Positions 5,688 to 14,103 are shown, counted from the first letter of the stretch. The stretch: 19,383 bases of DNA from Candidatus Bathyarchaeota archaeon BA1 (GCA_001399805.1 LIHJ01000037.1:1046-20428), one strand, 5' to 3'. Numbers and translations: made by a program. The notes: a model not told the origin generated them from the sequence alone.

Positions 5688-6884
5688 TTGGTTGAACTAG
5701 CCGTTGAATTTTGTGAAATGAGTTTCAAAAACCCGTTCTTACTGTCTTCTGCCCCCCCAACAATGGATGCGGATCATATAATTAGGGCAGCTAAAATCGG
5801 CTGGGCTGGTGCTGTCACGAAGACCGTTGCGACTTTTGGTGTCAAACACCCACGACCGAGATTGGGTAGGATGGTTACTGCTTTGAATGGTGAAGTTAAC
5901 ATCGGTATGGGAAACATCGAGTTAATCTCAGATATGGATGCTAAACAATGGTGCGAACAGGAGATTCCCTCAATCAAAAGAAATGTGCCTAAGGACTTCA
6001 AGTTAATTTTGAGCATTATGGCTGGGCCGAGTCCAGACGAATGGGCCGAATTAGCGCATATGGTGGAGGCCGCTGGCGCAGACATGATTGAAATGAATGT
6101 GTCCTGCCCTCATGGCATGCCTGAAAGGCGTATGGGAGCGCTGATCGGTCAAGATGCCGAATTAACGGCTGAGGTGATCCGAGGCTGTAGGAGGGGGACT
6201 ACTTTGCCGGTTATGGTTAAACTGACTCCCAATGTCACCGATGTTGTTTCCATAGCTGAAGCCGCCGTTAAAGCTGGTGTTGACGCCATATCTGGGATAA
6301 ACACCGTTTTGGGCTTGGTTGGCATAGACGTGGAAACGAGGAAGCCCCTGCCAACCACAAAACCCAATCATTATTCATCCTTCGGAGGATACTCAGGGCC
6401 GGCCATTCGGCCCATCGGTCTTCGGGTAATAACTCAAATTGCGAAAGCCTTCCCACGGGTTCCTCTCTCAGCTATAGGTGGCATAGAGGATTGGCGAAGT
6501 GCCGTGGAGTACTTGATGGTGGGAGCCAGAACAGTTCAGGTTTGTACAGCTGTGATGTGGCATGGGTTCGGCATAATTAAGGACATGATTAGGGGCCTAA
6601 CCGACTTCATGAGGAGAAAGGGATATAAGAGTATTGAAGACTTTATTGGATGCGCACTACCGTATATTGTTCCCTTTGAAAAATTGACATTGGAACCACC
6701 ACATAAAGCCGAAGTCGATCCTGCCACATGTACTGGGTGCGCTAAATGCGTCACAGCGTGCCGTGATGGTGGCTACATGGCGATCAGCATGGTCGAAGGC
6801 GTGGCTGTCATCAGCAAGACGAAATGTGATGGATGCGGCTTATGCGCAGTCCTTTGTCCCGTGTCGGCCATAAAATTTGTTTGA
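5688..6884 (+). CDS. preA: Dihydropyrimidine dehydrogenase catalytic subunit PreA
   Basis: NAD(P)H-dependent reduction of uracil or thymine to the 5,6-dihydro form, or the reverse; cytoplasmic. The 398 residues give an FMN-binding dihydroorotate-dehydrogenase-like TIM barrel (about 1-325) followed by a ferredoxin-like domain. The active-site motif NVSCPHGMPERRMG (137-150) carries the general-acid Cys140, as in mammalian DPYD and E. coli PreA. Two 4Fe-4S motifs follow: C348, C351, C354, C358 and C380, C383, C386, C390. Length is close to that of E. coli PreA. The start is TTG at 5688, set by the leaderless TATA spacing; there is no Shine-Dalgarno site. The hydantoinase gene follows 13-19 nt later, in one operon. 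The FAD/NAD subunit PreT is not in the window, so electrons must come from a partner encoded elsewhere or from ferredoxin. Confidence 0.93.
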   Translation: MVELAVEFCEMSFKNPFLLSSAPPTMDADHIIRAAKIGWAGAVTKTVATFGVKHPRPRLGRMVTALNGEVNIGMGNIELISDMDAKQWCEQEIPSIKRNVPKDFKLILSIMAGPSPDEWAELAHMVEAAGADMIEMNVSCPHGMPERRMGALIGQDAELTAEVIRGCRRGTTLPVMVKLTPNVTDVVSIAEAAVKAGVDAISGINTVLGLVGIDVETRKPLPTTKPNHYSSFGGYSGPAIRPIGLRVITQIAKAFPRVPLSAIGGIEDWRSAVEYLMVGARTVQVCTAVMWHGFGIIKDMIRGLTDFMRRKGYKSIEDFIGCALPYIVPFEKLTLEPPHKAEVDPATCTGCAKCVTACRDGGYMAISMVEGVAVISKTKCDGCGLCAVLCPVSAIKFV

Positions 6885-6897
6885 GATAAAGGGGGGC

Positions 6898-8280
6898 ATG
6901 CCATTGCCTGTTTCACTAATAATAAGGAACGGAAAGCTTGTAACGGATGCGGGGATTATCGACGGAGTGGGCATCGCCATAGATGAGGAGAAAATCGTGA
7001 GTGTGGGGAAGGATCCGCACCTTCCCAGGGAGGCCGACGTGACCATAGACGCAAATGGAAACTACATAATGCCGGGAACGATTGACCCACACACGCACAT
7101 CATGGAGCCAGGGTTTGAGTGGAGGTCTGATTGGAAAAGTGAAACGGAGGCAGCCGCTGTTGGTGGGGTGACCTTGGTTGTTGACCATGCCTGGAACGTT
7201 CCACCGGCCTTGAGATCAGCCGACTTCAAAAGGAAGATAGAGATAGCGGGTGGAAAGGCTGTGGTGGATTTTGCTCTACATGGCGGGGCAACTCCACAGA
7301 AAGATGTTTTTGACGCCATACCGGAGATAGTCAGGTTGGGTGCCGCCTCCCTCAAAATGTTTCTATGCGTTTCTGTTCCGGAGTATCCTGAAGTTGATGA
7401 TGGATCGTTTCTTAGAGCCATGAATATCATCGCTAAAAATGATGGCATCGCCAGCGTCCATGCGGAAAATAAATACATATTATATGCATATGAAAGGGAG
7501 GTTTACGAAATATTGGGGAGGAAAGATCCCCTCGCCCACCATGATTCCAGGCCAAGCTTTGCCGAGGGCGAATCCACAGACAAGGCAATCAAATACGCTG
7601 AGCATACGAGTTGCCCGCTTTACATCGTTCATATGTCAGCCAAGGAGGCTGTTGAGGCTTTGGAGATCGGCAAGAGGAGAGGCATCAAGGTTTATGGCGA
7701 AACGTGTCCTCAATATCTACTGTTCACGATAAAAGACATGGAGAGGATGGGGCCATATCTTAAGTGTAACCCACCTATAAGAAGTAGGGAGCACATGGAG
7801 GCGCTTTGGAAAGCTGTTCAGCATGGAGTTATAGATTGCATTGGCACGGACCATTGCGCGTATTTGAAAAGGGAAAAAGAGCCAGGTTGGGAAGACATAA
7901 GGAAAGCTGCACCAGGTTTCCCCGGTTTGGCTGAGAAGACAGCCGCAATGTTAACGAAAGGAGTTCTCGAAGGCAAGATAACCTTAATGCGCTTTATCGA
8001 TTTGTGTTGCGAAAAGCCAGCTAGAATATTTGGATGGTACCCTCGGAAGGGTGTGATACAAGTGGGCTCCGACGCGGATGTGATCATTGTGGATATGAAG
8101 GAGAGGGTGAGGGTCTCTCTTGAAAGGCTCCACACGAGAAGCGAGTTCACCCCATATGACGGATGGGAGCTGACAGGATGGCCTACACATACGATTGTCC
8201 GAGGCACCATTGTATATCAAGAAAAGGAAGTGGTGGGTAAGCCGGGCTTCGGAAAATACACGCCAAGGAAAGCTGGTTAG
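6898..8280 (+). CDS. hydA: Dihydropyrimidinase / D-hydantoinase
   Basis: Amidohydrolase-superfamily enzyme opening the ring of 5,6-dihydropyrimidines or hydantoins to N-carbamoyl amino acids, the step after PreA. With the ATG at 6898 it has 460 residues, normal for the family. Binuclear-metal ligands are visible: H65 and H67 in DPHTHIMEPG, the carbamylated Lys153 in SLKMFL, H188 in SVHAEN, H245 in YIVHMS, and D318 in GTDHCAY. Substrate loops are not diagnostic between dihydrouracil, hydantoin and allantoin; placement after preA favours dihydropyrimidines. Start choice is open: the GGGGGG at 6891-6896 is only 1 nt from the ATG, but is 7 nt from an in-frame TTG at 6904, the better ribosome-site spacing. 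Confidence 0.92.
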   Translation: MPLPVSLIIRNGKLVTDAGIIDGVGIAIDEEKIVSVGKDPHLPREADVTIDANGNYIMPGTIDPHTHIMEPGFEWRSDWKSETEAAAVGGVTLVVDHAWNVPPALRSADFKRKIEIAGGKAVVDFALHGGATPQKDVFDAIPEIVRLGAASLKMFLCVSVPEYPEVDDGSFLRAMNIIAKNDGIASVHAENKYILYAYEREVYEILGRKDPLAHHDSRPSFAEGESTDKAIKYAEHTSCPLYIVHMSAKEAVEALEIGKRRGIKVYGETCPQYLLFTIKDMERMGPYLKCNPPIRSREHMEALWKAVQHGVIDCIGTDHCAYLKREKEPGWEDIRKAAPGFPGLAEKTAAMLTKGVLEGKITLMRFIDLCCEKPARIFGWYPRKGVIQVGSDADVIIVDMKERVRVSLERLHTRSEFTPYDGWELTGWPTHTIVRGTIVYQEKEVVGKPGFGKYTPRKAG

Positions 8281-8559
8281 CACCACCAGATTCTATTTTG
8301 AACTCTTAGTCTGCTCAAATCCACTTTGTGTTCATTATCATGGCAATTGGAGGGAGGGCTGTCTCCATTAACCCGAAGGCCTCGCCCCCGCCATCACCCC
8401 TCTACGAGAAGCCATAAATGGGGTTTAGCCAAAAGTTTCCGCAAGGATGGATTTAATAAAGGGACCGAAGATAACTCCTGAAGCGTTGATTAACTAATAA
8501 CGCAAACGTGATATGGGTAGAAGCGAACAAGTTAAGTTTGTGCCTTGGGGGACGGCATA
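8281..8559. other. Intergenic gap after the hydantoinase gene
   Basis: About 280 nt with no coding pattern that I can support on either strand. A TATA-like TTTAATAAAG (about 8452-8461) could drive the truncated nitrilase-family gene that follows. No terminator or RNA gene was recognised. Confidence 0.4.
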
Positions 8560-8745
8560 TTGAAGGACGTTATTCGGGTTGCTGGGGTTCAGATGAGGCT
8601 GGTTTCCGAGTCCAGAAAAGCGAGGGATCAAAACCTTGCCAGGGCGCTCGAGTTAATGGAAGAGGCCGTGGAGACGGAAGCCGATGCGATACGCTTGCCA
8701 GAGCTCTTTCTAGGCATTCTAAAATTAGATTTTAGCAGTAAATGA
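8560..8745 (+). pseudogene. Truncated nitrilase-family amidohydrolase (beta-ureidopropionase-like N-terminus)
   Basis: Sixty-one residues that match only the start of a carbon-nitrogen hydrolase: a first strand VIRVAGVQMRLV, a long helix ARALELMEEAVETEADAI, then RLPELFLG, where the Glu of LPELF is the first catalytic residue. The frame then degenerates (GILKLDFSSK, stop). The catalytic Lys and Cys motifs are absent from the following 140 nt in any frame. Full-length members have about 270-300 residues, so nearly 80 percent is missing. The likely start is TTG at 8560, with GGGGGA about 8 nt upstream. Beta-ureidopropionase and N-carbamoyl-amino-acid amidase belong to this family and would complete the pathway begun by preA and the hydantoinase. 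A role in the same operon before decay is inference. Confidence 0.7.
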
Positions 8746-8883
8746 GTGCCAATGTCAGCATTTATCAGATCCAAGACGAGGGATAGACAAATGCCCAGGG
8801 CTGAAAGTTTATTTTTATTCATCCGACCCTTAATATTCTTGGCTCATGAGGCGGTGGTTTAAATCAAGTCTTTAAGCATTAAA

Positions 8884-10635
8884 GTGTTTTCCGTTCACAT
8901 TCTAATTCTGGTCCTCTCACTGTTTGCAGGCCTAATTTTCACCGCTATAGGAGCCGCATGCGTTGCATCGGTGATGTCTCAGGAGGGGTGGTCTCAAGCT
9001 ACCACTATTGCTGAAAACTCAAAGTTCTCTTGGAGTTTAGCGGCTGCGGTCGATAGGCTGGGCAACTTACACATAGTTTTCCCAAGCAAAGAGGGGGTGG
9101 AGGCCATACGCTACCTTAAACTCAGCAGCCGCAGGGAAGTTTTAGTAAACACCATGGTGGTCCGTGGCTATGGCTTCCATTCCCCTGTGATAGCCCTCGA
9201 TAGAGACGGCAATGTCCATATAGCTTGGGTTGATTCCAGGGATGGAAGCGCTCAGGTGCGTTATTCAAAACTTGACAGCGAAGGTTTGAAGGTTGTCCCC
9301 GAGGTGGCCGTTGCTCCAAACCTCAGGAACAGCTTTGACTTAAGCCTGGCCGTGGACTTAAGAGGAAACACACATCTGGTTTGGTGTGATACTCAAACGG
9401 GAGCCGCGGAACTGTATTACTGCAAACTGGGAGTTAGGGGGGAGATCTTAATCCCGGTGCGCCAAATTACTCCAACAGACCGCATACGTTCGACAGGACC
9501 GAGTGTCGCCATTGACGCAAAGGGCAGTGTGCATATTCTTTGGCTCGATGACAAATACAGCGAGCCTATGCTATATCATGAACTGTTTTATATGAGATTG
9601 GGTGAGCATGGGGAGGCCTTGCTGGGGGAGACTAAAATAGCTCGGGTCTCTAAGTTGGTGGAGCCCTTTAAGGCTCCAACCGCATTGTTGCACCCTGAAG
9701 GCGACATTTATGTGATCTTTGTTGACGAGCGCCCACGCAGGAATTACGGCGTATTCCTTAAGAAGTTCTTTGAAAATGGGACAGCGGCTAGTGCGGACTT
9801 AAAGCTGGCTGGGCTTCAGGTTAGGAAGAACATAGGGTTACCGACATCAGCCATTGATTTAGAGGGGCGCATTCACGTGGCCTTTGTGGACCTCAGGCCT
9901 GAGTGGGGCACACGGCTCCTTTATGAAGGCCAATGTTATCGTGTGCTTTTTGGGGATTGGAGGTTTAAGCCCTTCTACTTTCAACTTCGCGCCCAGGTGT
10001 TTTATTTAAAAGCGGATAGGGAGGGGGTCGTTTTAACCCGCGACACATGGCTGACGGCTGGGCTCGCCAGCTCCTCATCACCCCTGCTCTGCATCGACTT
10101 AGAGGGAAACGCCCACCTGTTTATGATGATATATGAGACTGGGCGTTACGACATCGCCTATAAAACCACATCCTTGACCCCTCAGCCCTTTGACCCCGTC
10201 TTAAGGTGTCTAAATGAGGCGCCGAGAAGTTGGTGGCTTGTGGTTAAGCTATACCCTCTGCTGGCCCTCGCGAATAGCCTCTATTTCATCTTCATGCTTC
10301 CCGCCATTTTCTTCATACCTTACCTTGCTTCAAGGTGGGCCACTTTTCTTCATTTAAGAGGTAAAGCCTACTGCCTGGGGTTTGACTTCCTCATCCTGAT
10401 GATGCTTAAGTGGCTGACCCTTCAATACGCTGGCTTAACAATGATGCCTTCAGGGGGTTTGTCTCCAATTTTGACCGCGGCAGCTGCAGCTCTCTTCTTA
10501 ATTGCGGTCACCGCACATTTAAAGTGGAGGCTAACACCTCAGGTTTGCATAGTTTTGGGTGCGGTGTGGATGATGATCGACTTTCTGTACTCGCTCTGTC
10601 TTATTTCGCCCATTGTGCTTGAGCCCATATACTAG
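8884..10635 (+). CDS. Membrane-anchored propeller-repeat protein, unknown function
   Basis: A 583-residue exported protein of unknown function. Residues about 4-30 form a signal peptide or first membrane segment. Seven repeats follow, each centred on an Asp-x2-Gly-Asn-x-His-(hydrophobic)3 core: VDRLGNLHIVF (56), LDRDGNVHIAW (105), VDLRGNTHLVW (157), IDAKGSVHILW (210), HPEGDIYVIF (270), IDLEGRIHVAF (324) and IDLEGNAHLF (404). Spacing is about 50-60 residues apart from a longer last interval. That is the repeat style of BNR/WD-like beta-propellers, so one seven-bladed extracytoplasmic propeller is likely. Four hydrophobic segments (about 453-485, 498-516, 525-548, 553-576) anchor the C-terminus. 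GTG at 8884 is chosen because the frame closes upstream and TTTAAAT at 8858-8864 is at leaderless distance. It converges on the peptide transporter operon; ligand-binding or adhesion is a guess. Confidence 0.75.
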   Translation: MFSVHILILVLSLFAGLIFTAIGAACVASVMSQEGWSQATTIAENSKFSWSLAAAVDRLGNLHIVFPSKEGVEAIRYLKLSSRREVLVNTMVVRGYGFHSPVIALDRDGNVHIAWVDSRDGSAQVRYSKLDSEGLKVVPEVAVAPNLRNSFDLSLAVDLRGNTHLVWCDTQTGAAELYYCKLGVRGEILIPVRQITPTDRIRSTGPSVAIDAKGSVHILWLDDKYSEPMLYHELFYMRLGEHGEALLGETKIARVSKLVEPFKAPTALLHPEGDIYVIFVDERPRRNYGVFLKKFFENGTAASADLKLAGLQVRKNIGLPTSAIDLEGRIHVAFVDLRPEWGTRLLYEGQCYRVLFGDWRFKPFYFQLRAQVFYLKADREGVVLTRDTWLTAGLASSSSPLLCIDLEGNAHLFMMIYETGRYDIAYKTTSLTPQPFDPVLRCLNEAPRSWWLVVKLYPLLALANSLYFIFMLPAIFFIPYLASRWATFLHLRGKAYCLGFDFLILMMLKWLTLQYAGLTMMPSGGLSPILTAAAAALFLIAVTAHLKWRLTPQVCIVLGAVWMMIDFLYSLCLISPIVLEPIY

Positions 10636-10655
10636 ATGGCTGAAGGAAAACTGGG

Positions 10656-11642
10656 CTATGCCACTAAGTGGCATGCGACCTTCCTGTCAAATGGGACATC
10701 CACCAGCTGGGGCTCCTCCTTGAGGCATATGGGTTTTGCGTAGAGGCAGCGGTCTTGGAATGCACAGCCAGCCGGGCGATAGATGGGGTTTATCACCTCT
10801 CCCTTTATTTTTATGTCCCCAATCTTCACCGAGGGATCTGGCACCGGCACAGCCTCCATGAGGGCCTTTGTGTATGGGTGTTGTGGGTCGCCGACAACCC
10901 CTTCCACAGGGCCCGTTTCAATCACCTTTCCCAGGTACATAACTGCGATCCTGTCGCACATATACTTGGATACCGCTATATCATGGGTTATGAAGAGGTA
11001 GGTCAACCCAAACTTCTCCTTCAGGTCGAGCATCAGGTTGAGTATCTCGGTTCTGACGGAGACGTCGAGCATGGACACGGGCTCATCCGCAACAATAAAC
11101 TTGGGTTGAAGTATCAGGGATCTCGCGATGGCTACCCGCTGCCTCTGCCCACCGCTAAGCTCGTGGGGCAGACGGTGCATGAGCTCGGGCAGGGGGCATA
11201 ATTGCACAGCCTCCATGGCTCTAAGGACCCTCTCCTCCCTCTCCGCCGAGCTGCTTACCATCTTGTTTATGTCGAGGGGTTCCGCAATGATGTCAAGCGC
11301 CTTCCTTCGAGGGTTTATGGACTCGTAGGGGTCTTGAAATATTATTTGCATCTTCCTACGAAGCTTCCTAATCTCTGCTTTGCTGAGCTTGGATATGTTT
11401 GTCTCCTCAAAGAAGATGTCACCTGTAGTGGGTTCGATAAGCCTGAGGAGGAGCCTGCCAGTGGTGGTTTTTCCGCAGCCACTCTCTCCAACCAGCCCAA
11501 ACACTTCACCATCCTTGATGTTGAAGGACACCCCATCAACGGCCCTGACAAACTCCTGCTTCATCCCAAGGAGGGAGTATAGGAAGCTCTTCCGTAAGGG
11601 AAACCACTTCACGAGGTCTACAACTTTTACGATGTCAGTCAT
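10656..11642 (-). CDS. oppF: Peptide/opine ABC transporter ATPase, OppF/DppF type
   Basis: One of the two cytoplasmic ATPases of a dipeptide/oligopeptide importer; 328 residues, normal length. Walker A is GESGCGKTT (52-60), the Q-loop is IIFQDP, the signature is LSGGQRQR (162-169), Walker B is FIVADEP (182-188) and the switch is THD. The C-terminal oligopeptide-transporter domain carries a four-cysteine pattern (GCAFQDRC, then C in KPIC, ending ACHLVA). Equivalent cysteines bind a 4Fe-4S cluster in some OppD/DppD-type proteins. It is last in the operon, starting 10 nt after the oppD stop, with a GGTGAGG site bridging the junction. The ATG at 11642 is unambiguous. Substrate is not readable. 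Confidence 0.95.
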   Translation of the reverse strand: MTDIVKVVDLVKWFPLRKSFLYSLLGMKQEFVRAVDGVSFNIKDGEVFGLVGESGCGKTTTGRLLLRLIEPTTGDIFFEETNISKLSKAEIRKLRRKMQIIFQDPYESINPRRKALDIIAEPLDINKMVSSSAEREERVLRAMEAVQLCPLPELMHRLPHELSGGQRQRVAIARSLILQPKFIVADEPVSMLDVSVRTEILNLMLDLKEKFGLTYLFITHDIAVSKYMCDRIAVMYLGKVIETGPVEGVVGDPQHPYTKALMEAVPVPDPSVKIGDIKIKGEVINPIYRPAGCAFQDRCLYAKPICLKEEPQLVDVPFDRKVACHLVA

Positions 11643-11652
11643 GCCTCAATCC

Positions 11653-12609
11653 TCACCCAACCAGGTGACAAGCAACCATATGATCCGCCATTTTGATTGG
11701 TTCTGGTTCCTCCTTCAGACATAGGTCGATCACAAGGGGGCAACGTGGGTGGAATCGACAGCCGAGTGGAGGCTTTAAGAGGTCAGGTGGGGAGCCAGGG
11801 ATGGATTTTAGCCGTCGCTTGGGACCCTTCGCGCTAGGGAACGCTCCCATTAAGCCCTTTGTATAGGGATGGAGGGGCTCCTTGAAGATGGTGGAGGCTT
11901 TACCCACCTCTACCACCTTACCCGCATACATTACAGAAACGTTGTTGCATATCTGGGCCACAACCGAGATGTCATGGGATATTAGCATGATTGATAGGTG
12001 GAGCTTTTGTTGAAGCTCTTTTACGAGCTTCAAAACCTGAGCTTGAACGATGACATCAAGGGCTGTTGTTGGCTCATCCAAAATGACGAATGGTGGGTTG
12101 CAGGCCAGAGCCATGGCGATCATGGCCCGTTGTTTCATGCCCCCGCTGAACTCGTGAGGATAATTGTTGGCCCGTGAGGGTGGTATGCCAACCAAGGTCA
12201 ACAGGTTCTTGACCCTTTCATGGGCTTCGGACTTGTGTAGGTTTTCATGCAAGATCATGGCTTCGGCCATCTGAAAGCCGATTGTGTGGACGGGGGAGAA
12301 CGCGTTCATGGAGCCTTGGAAGACCATCGACATCTTTTTCCAGCGGACTTGGCGGCGCATCTCAGTTTCATTGATTTTGGTGATGTCTTTTCCGTCGAAG
12401 AGGATTTCACCCTTCAAGATTTTTGCGTTGTAGGGCAGGAGCTTCATAACGGCTAAGGCTAAGGTGGTTTTACCGCAGCCGGATTCCCCCACAAGTCCAA
12501 GGGAGTCGCCCTTCCCCAGCTTGAGTTCAACATCATCTACTGCTTTAACATCCCCCGCCGTGGTTTCGTAATGTAGGATGAGGTCTTGAATTTCAAGTAT
12601 GTGGGACAG
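11653..12609 (-). CDS. oppD: Peptide/opine ABC transporter ATPase, OppD/DppD type (CTG start)
   Basis: Second ATPase of the importer, pairing with OppF. It has Walker [11 protein letters not shown]-loop MVFQGS, signature FSGGMKQR, Walker B FVILDEP and the H-switch SHD, plus the same four-cysteine C-terminal domain ending ACHLVG. The frame stays open 114 nt further to 12723, but that stretch lies entirely inside oppC and does not look like an ATPase N-terminus. The homologous part begins at SHILEIQDL, exactly like MxxxLLEIxDL in other members, and directly before it is CTG at 12609. A strong GAGGAGGAGGT site sits 5 nt upstream, with no ATG, GTG or TTG available there. I therefore place the start at CTG, giving 318 residues. 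Confidence 0.88.
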   Translation of the reverse strand: MSHILEIQDLILHYETTAGDVKAVDDVELKLGKGDSLGLVGESGCGKTTLALAVMKLLPYNAKILKGEILFDGKDITKINETEMRRQVRWKKMSMVFQGSMNAFSPVHTIGFQMAEAMILHENLHKSEAHERVKNLLTLVGIPPSRANNYPHEFSGGMKQRAMIAMALACNPPFVILDEPTTALDVIVQAQVLKLVKELQQKLHLSIMLISHDISVVAQICNNVSVMYAGKVVEVGKASTIFKEPLHPYTKGLMGAFPSAKGPKRRLKSIPGSPPDLLKPPLGCRFHPRCPLVIDLCLKEEPEPIKMADHMVACHLVG

Positions 12610-12611
12610 GG

Positions 12612-14099
12612 TTACCTCCTCCTCAGCCTCGGGTGGAACACTTCCTCTAAGGAGTATCCTATCAAGACGAAGGACAACGCGAGTATCAAGATCGCTGTTA
12701 TGGGTGGGGCGATCCACCACCAAGCGAGTTTTGAGAATCCACCGAAATAGTAGGCTTCATTCAGCATTTTACCCCAAGAGGGGAAGAATGGGTCCCCAAA
12801 GCCTAAAAGGCTTAAACCAGCCTCGAGGAAAACCGCAAAGGGCACAGTCATGGCTAGGAAGTAGGCTATTATAGGGACTAGTTGTGGCGCGACCACCTTA
12901 AATATTATGTAGAAATCAGTAGCGCCTGCCGCCCGCGAGGCTTCCACGTATGCGGCTTCTTTTAGGGACAATGTCCATGCGCGTAGTTGCCTTGCTACGC
13001 CCATCCAAGACAGTAAGGCGATTATGAAGACGATGATATAGATATTCCTGCCAAAGACCAGCATAACCATCAATATGATTGGTAGATTGGGAATTTGCAT
13101 GAGGAGATCCGTGTTAAACATGAGCATCTGATCTATGAAGCCGCCGAAGTAGCCAGCGATGATGCCCACCAGCAATCCTAAGGCAACAATGAGGATAGCC
13201 GCTGAAACCCCTATCATTAGGGATATTCTAGCACCATAGATTAGCTGAGAAAAGATATCTGCGCCTAGCATATTTGTCCCCAGCATGCCATAAAGTAGCC
13301 CGGGTATTTTTAGGGATATTATCCCAAAAGTAGCTTCAAGCTTCCCGAGTTTATCGCTGTCTCCACGGTCCCTTAAGTACAGGGTTATTATTAGCTCGTA
13401 TAGTCCCCTCTTGTTGAAGACAACCTCCGCTGGGTTTTCGTAAAGGGGGTTAATTCCCATGCTTGCTGCGACTTTTATATCTCGTGAGTGGAGAGTGAGT
13501 GGCTTTTCACCCCATCGGATGAAGTTGGTGCTCCTCCATGGCGGATATGAGTCGTGCAAGGTGTATGGTTTGTCCCTTCCCTCGCCCTTCAAGAGAACTG
13601 CTAACCTATACTGGACGGATTCTAACCCGGTAAAGGTAATGTTTATCGGAATATACACAGCGAAGGTTTTAGGTGGTGTGTATGGGTATTCAAAGCGGTA
13701 TTTCATGATGACTTGAGCTTCACCCGAGGCTTGTAAGCCCATTCGTCTATAAGAAATTGTAAAGTTTTCGCTGTGAGCTAGAGTAGTCAAGTGGTTAGCT
13801 AAACCTCCTGTGGACATGAAGATCCAATCTTTATACTTAATCTCTTTCAAGATGTTTCTTGGCAATTCACGGGCGTGGGGGAATATGGCCATCCAAGCTG
13901 GCAACGCGTAGTCGTCGGCTACTTGCATGTCCCTTATGGGGTCATGCCACGCAAGGTAGGGGGCGAAGGCAGCAGTGAATACGTTTAATATGAGAAGAAC
14001 AATACCCGCGATCATCATCTTTTTCTTGAATAGGCTGCGCCATACTTCACTTTTGGGTACAGATAAAAACCCACTTAAAGATTCCCTCCAGCTAACCAT
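12612..14099 (-). CDS. oppC: Peptide ABC transporter permease OppC/DppC with large extracytoplasmic insertion
   Basis: Inner permease of the importer. At 495 residues it is much longer than the usual 280-310. The first membrane helix is at about 28-50. The conserved core resumes at LGTNMLGADIFSQLIYGARISL (273-294), equivalent to the canonical HPLGTDxxGRDxxSRxxYGAR segment, but with His absent and Asp/Arg altered. It continues through five further helices and the cytoplasmic EAA loop EAAYVEASRAAGAT. Between helix 1 and the core lie about 190 extra residues (about 78-265), polar, aromatic- and beta-rich (KYRFEYPYTPP, YIPINITF), predicted outside the cell. The ATG at 14099 has GAGGTGA 5 nt upstream, containing the oppB stop. 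It could form a substrate-receiving lid or dock the binding protein; that is inference. Confidence 0.93.
   Translation of the reverse strand: MVSWRESLSGFLSVPKSEVWRSLFKKKMMIAGIVLLILNVFTAAFAPYLAWHDPIRDMQVADDYALPAWMAIFPHARELPRNILKEIKYKDWIFMSTGGLANHLTTLAHSENFTISYRRMGLQASGEAQVIMKYRFEYPYTPPKTFAVYIPINITFTGLESVQYRLAVLLKGEGRDKPYTLHDSYPPWRSTNFIRWGEKPLTLHSRDIKVAASMGINPLYENPAEVVFNKRGLYELIITLYLRDRGDSDKLGKLEATFGIISLKIPGLLYGMLGTNMLGADIFSQLIYGARISLMIGVSAAILIVALGLLVGIIAGYFGGFIDQMLMFNTDLLMQIPNLPIILMVMLVFGRNIYIIVFIIALLSWMGVARQLRAWTLSLKEAAYVEASRAAGATDFYIIFKVVAPQLVPIIAYFLAMTVPFAVFLEAGLSLLGFGDPFFPSWGKMLNEAYYFGGFSKLAWWWIAPPITAILILALSFVLIGYSLEEVFHPRLRRR
12614..12624 (-). promoter_or_regulatory. Shine-Dalgarno site that fixes the CTG start of oppD
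   Basis: GAGGAGGAGGT on the minus strand overlaps the oppC stop codon TAA. Its GGAGG core lies 5 nt before the CTG at 12609. Neither ATG, GTG nor TTG in the oppD frame lies at a workable distance. Confidence 0.6.
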
Positions 14100-14103
14100 G
14101 TTT

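Noticed and set aside
8508..8735. 75-codon frame overlapping the nitrilase-like fragment
   Set aside because: Out-of-frame shadow; the recognisable nitrilase N-terminus is in the other frame.
8752..8862. 36-codon ORF after the nitrilase fragment, ending in a hydrophobic stretch with IRPLIFLAHE
   Set aside because: Faintly like the start of a UbiA-type prenyltransferase, but too short, with no supporting frame beyond the stop.
10658..10674. Perfect inverted repeat ATGCCAC-TAA-GTGGCAT at the end of oppF, possible terminator hairpin
   Set aside because: It lies within the conserved C-terminal codons Cys-His-Leu-Val-Ala, which also end the paralogous oppD, and no T-tract follows; most likely a codon coincidence.
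12610..12723. Upstream extension of oppD to the start codon at 12723
   Set aside because: It lies wholly inside oppC, has no ribosome site, and gives residues unlike any ABC ATPase N-terminus.
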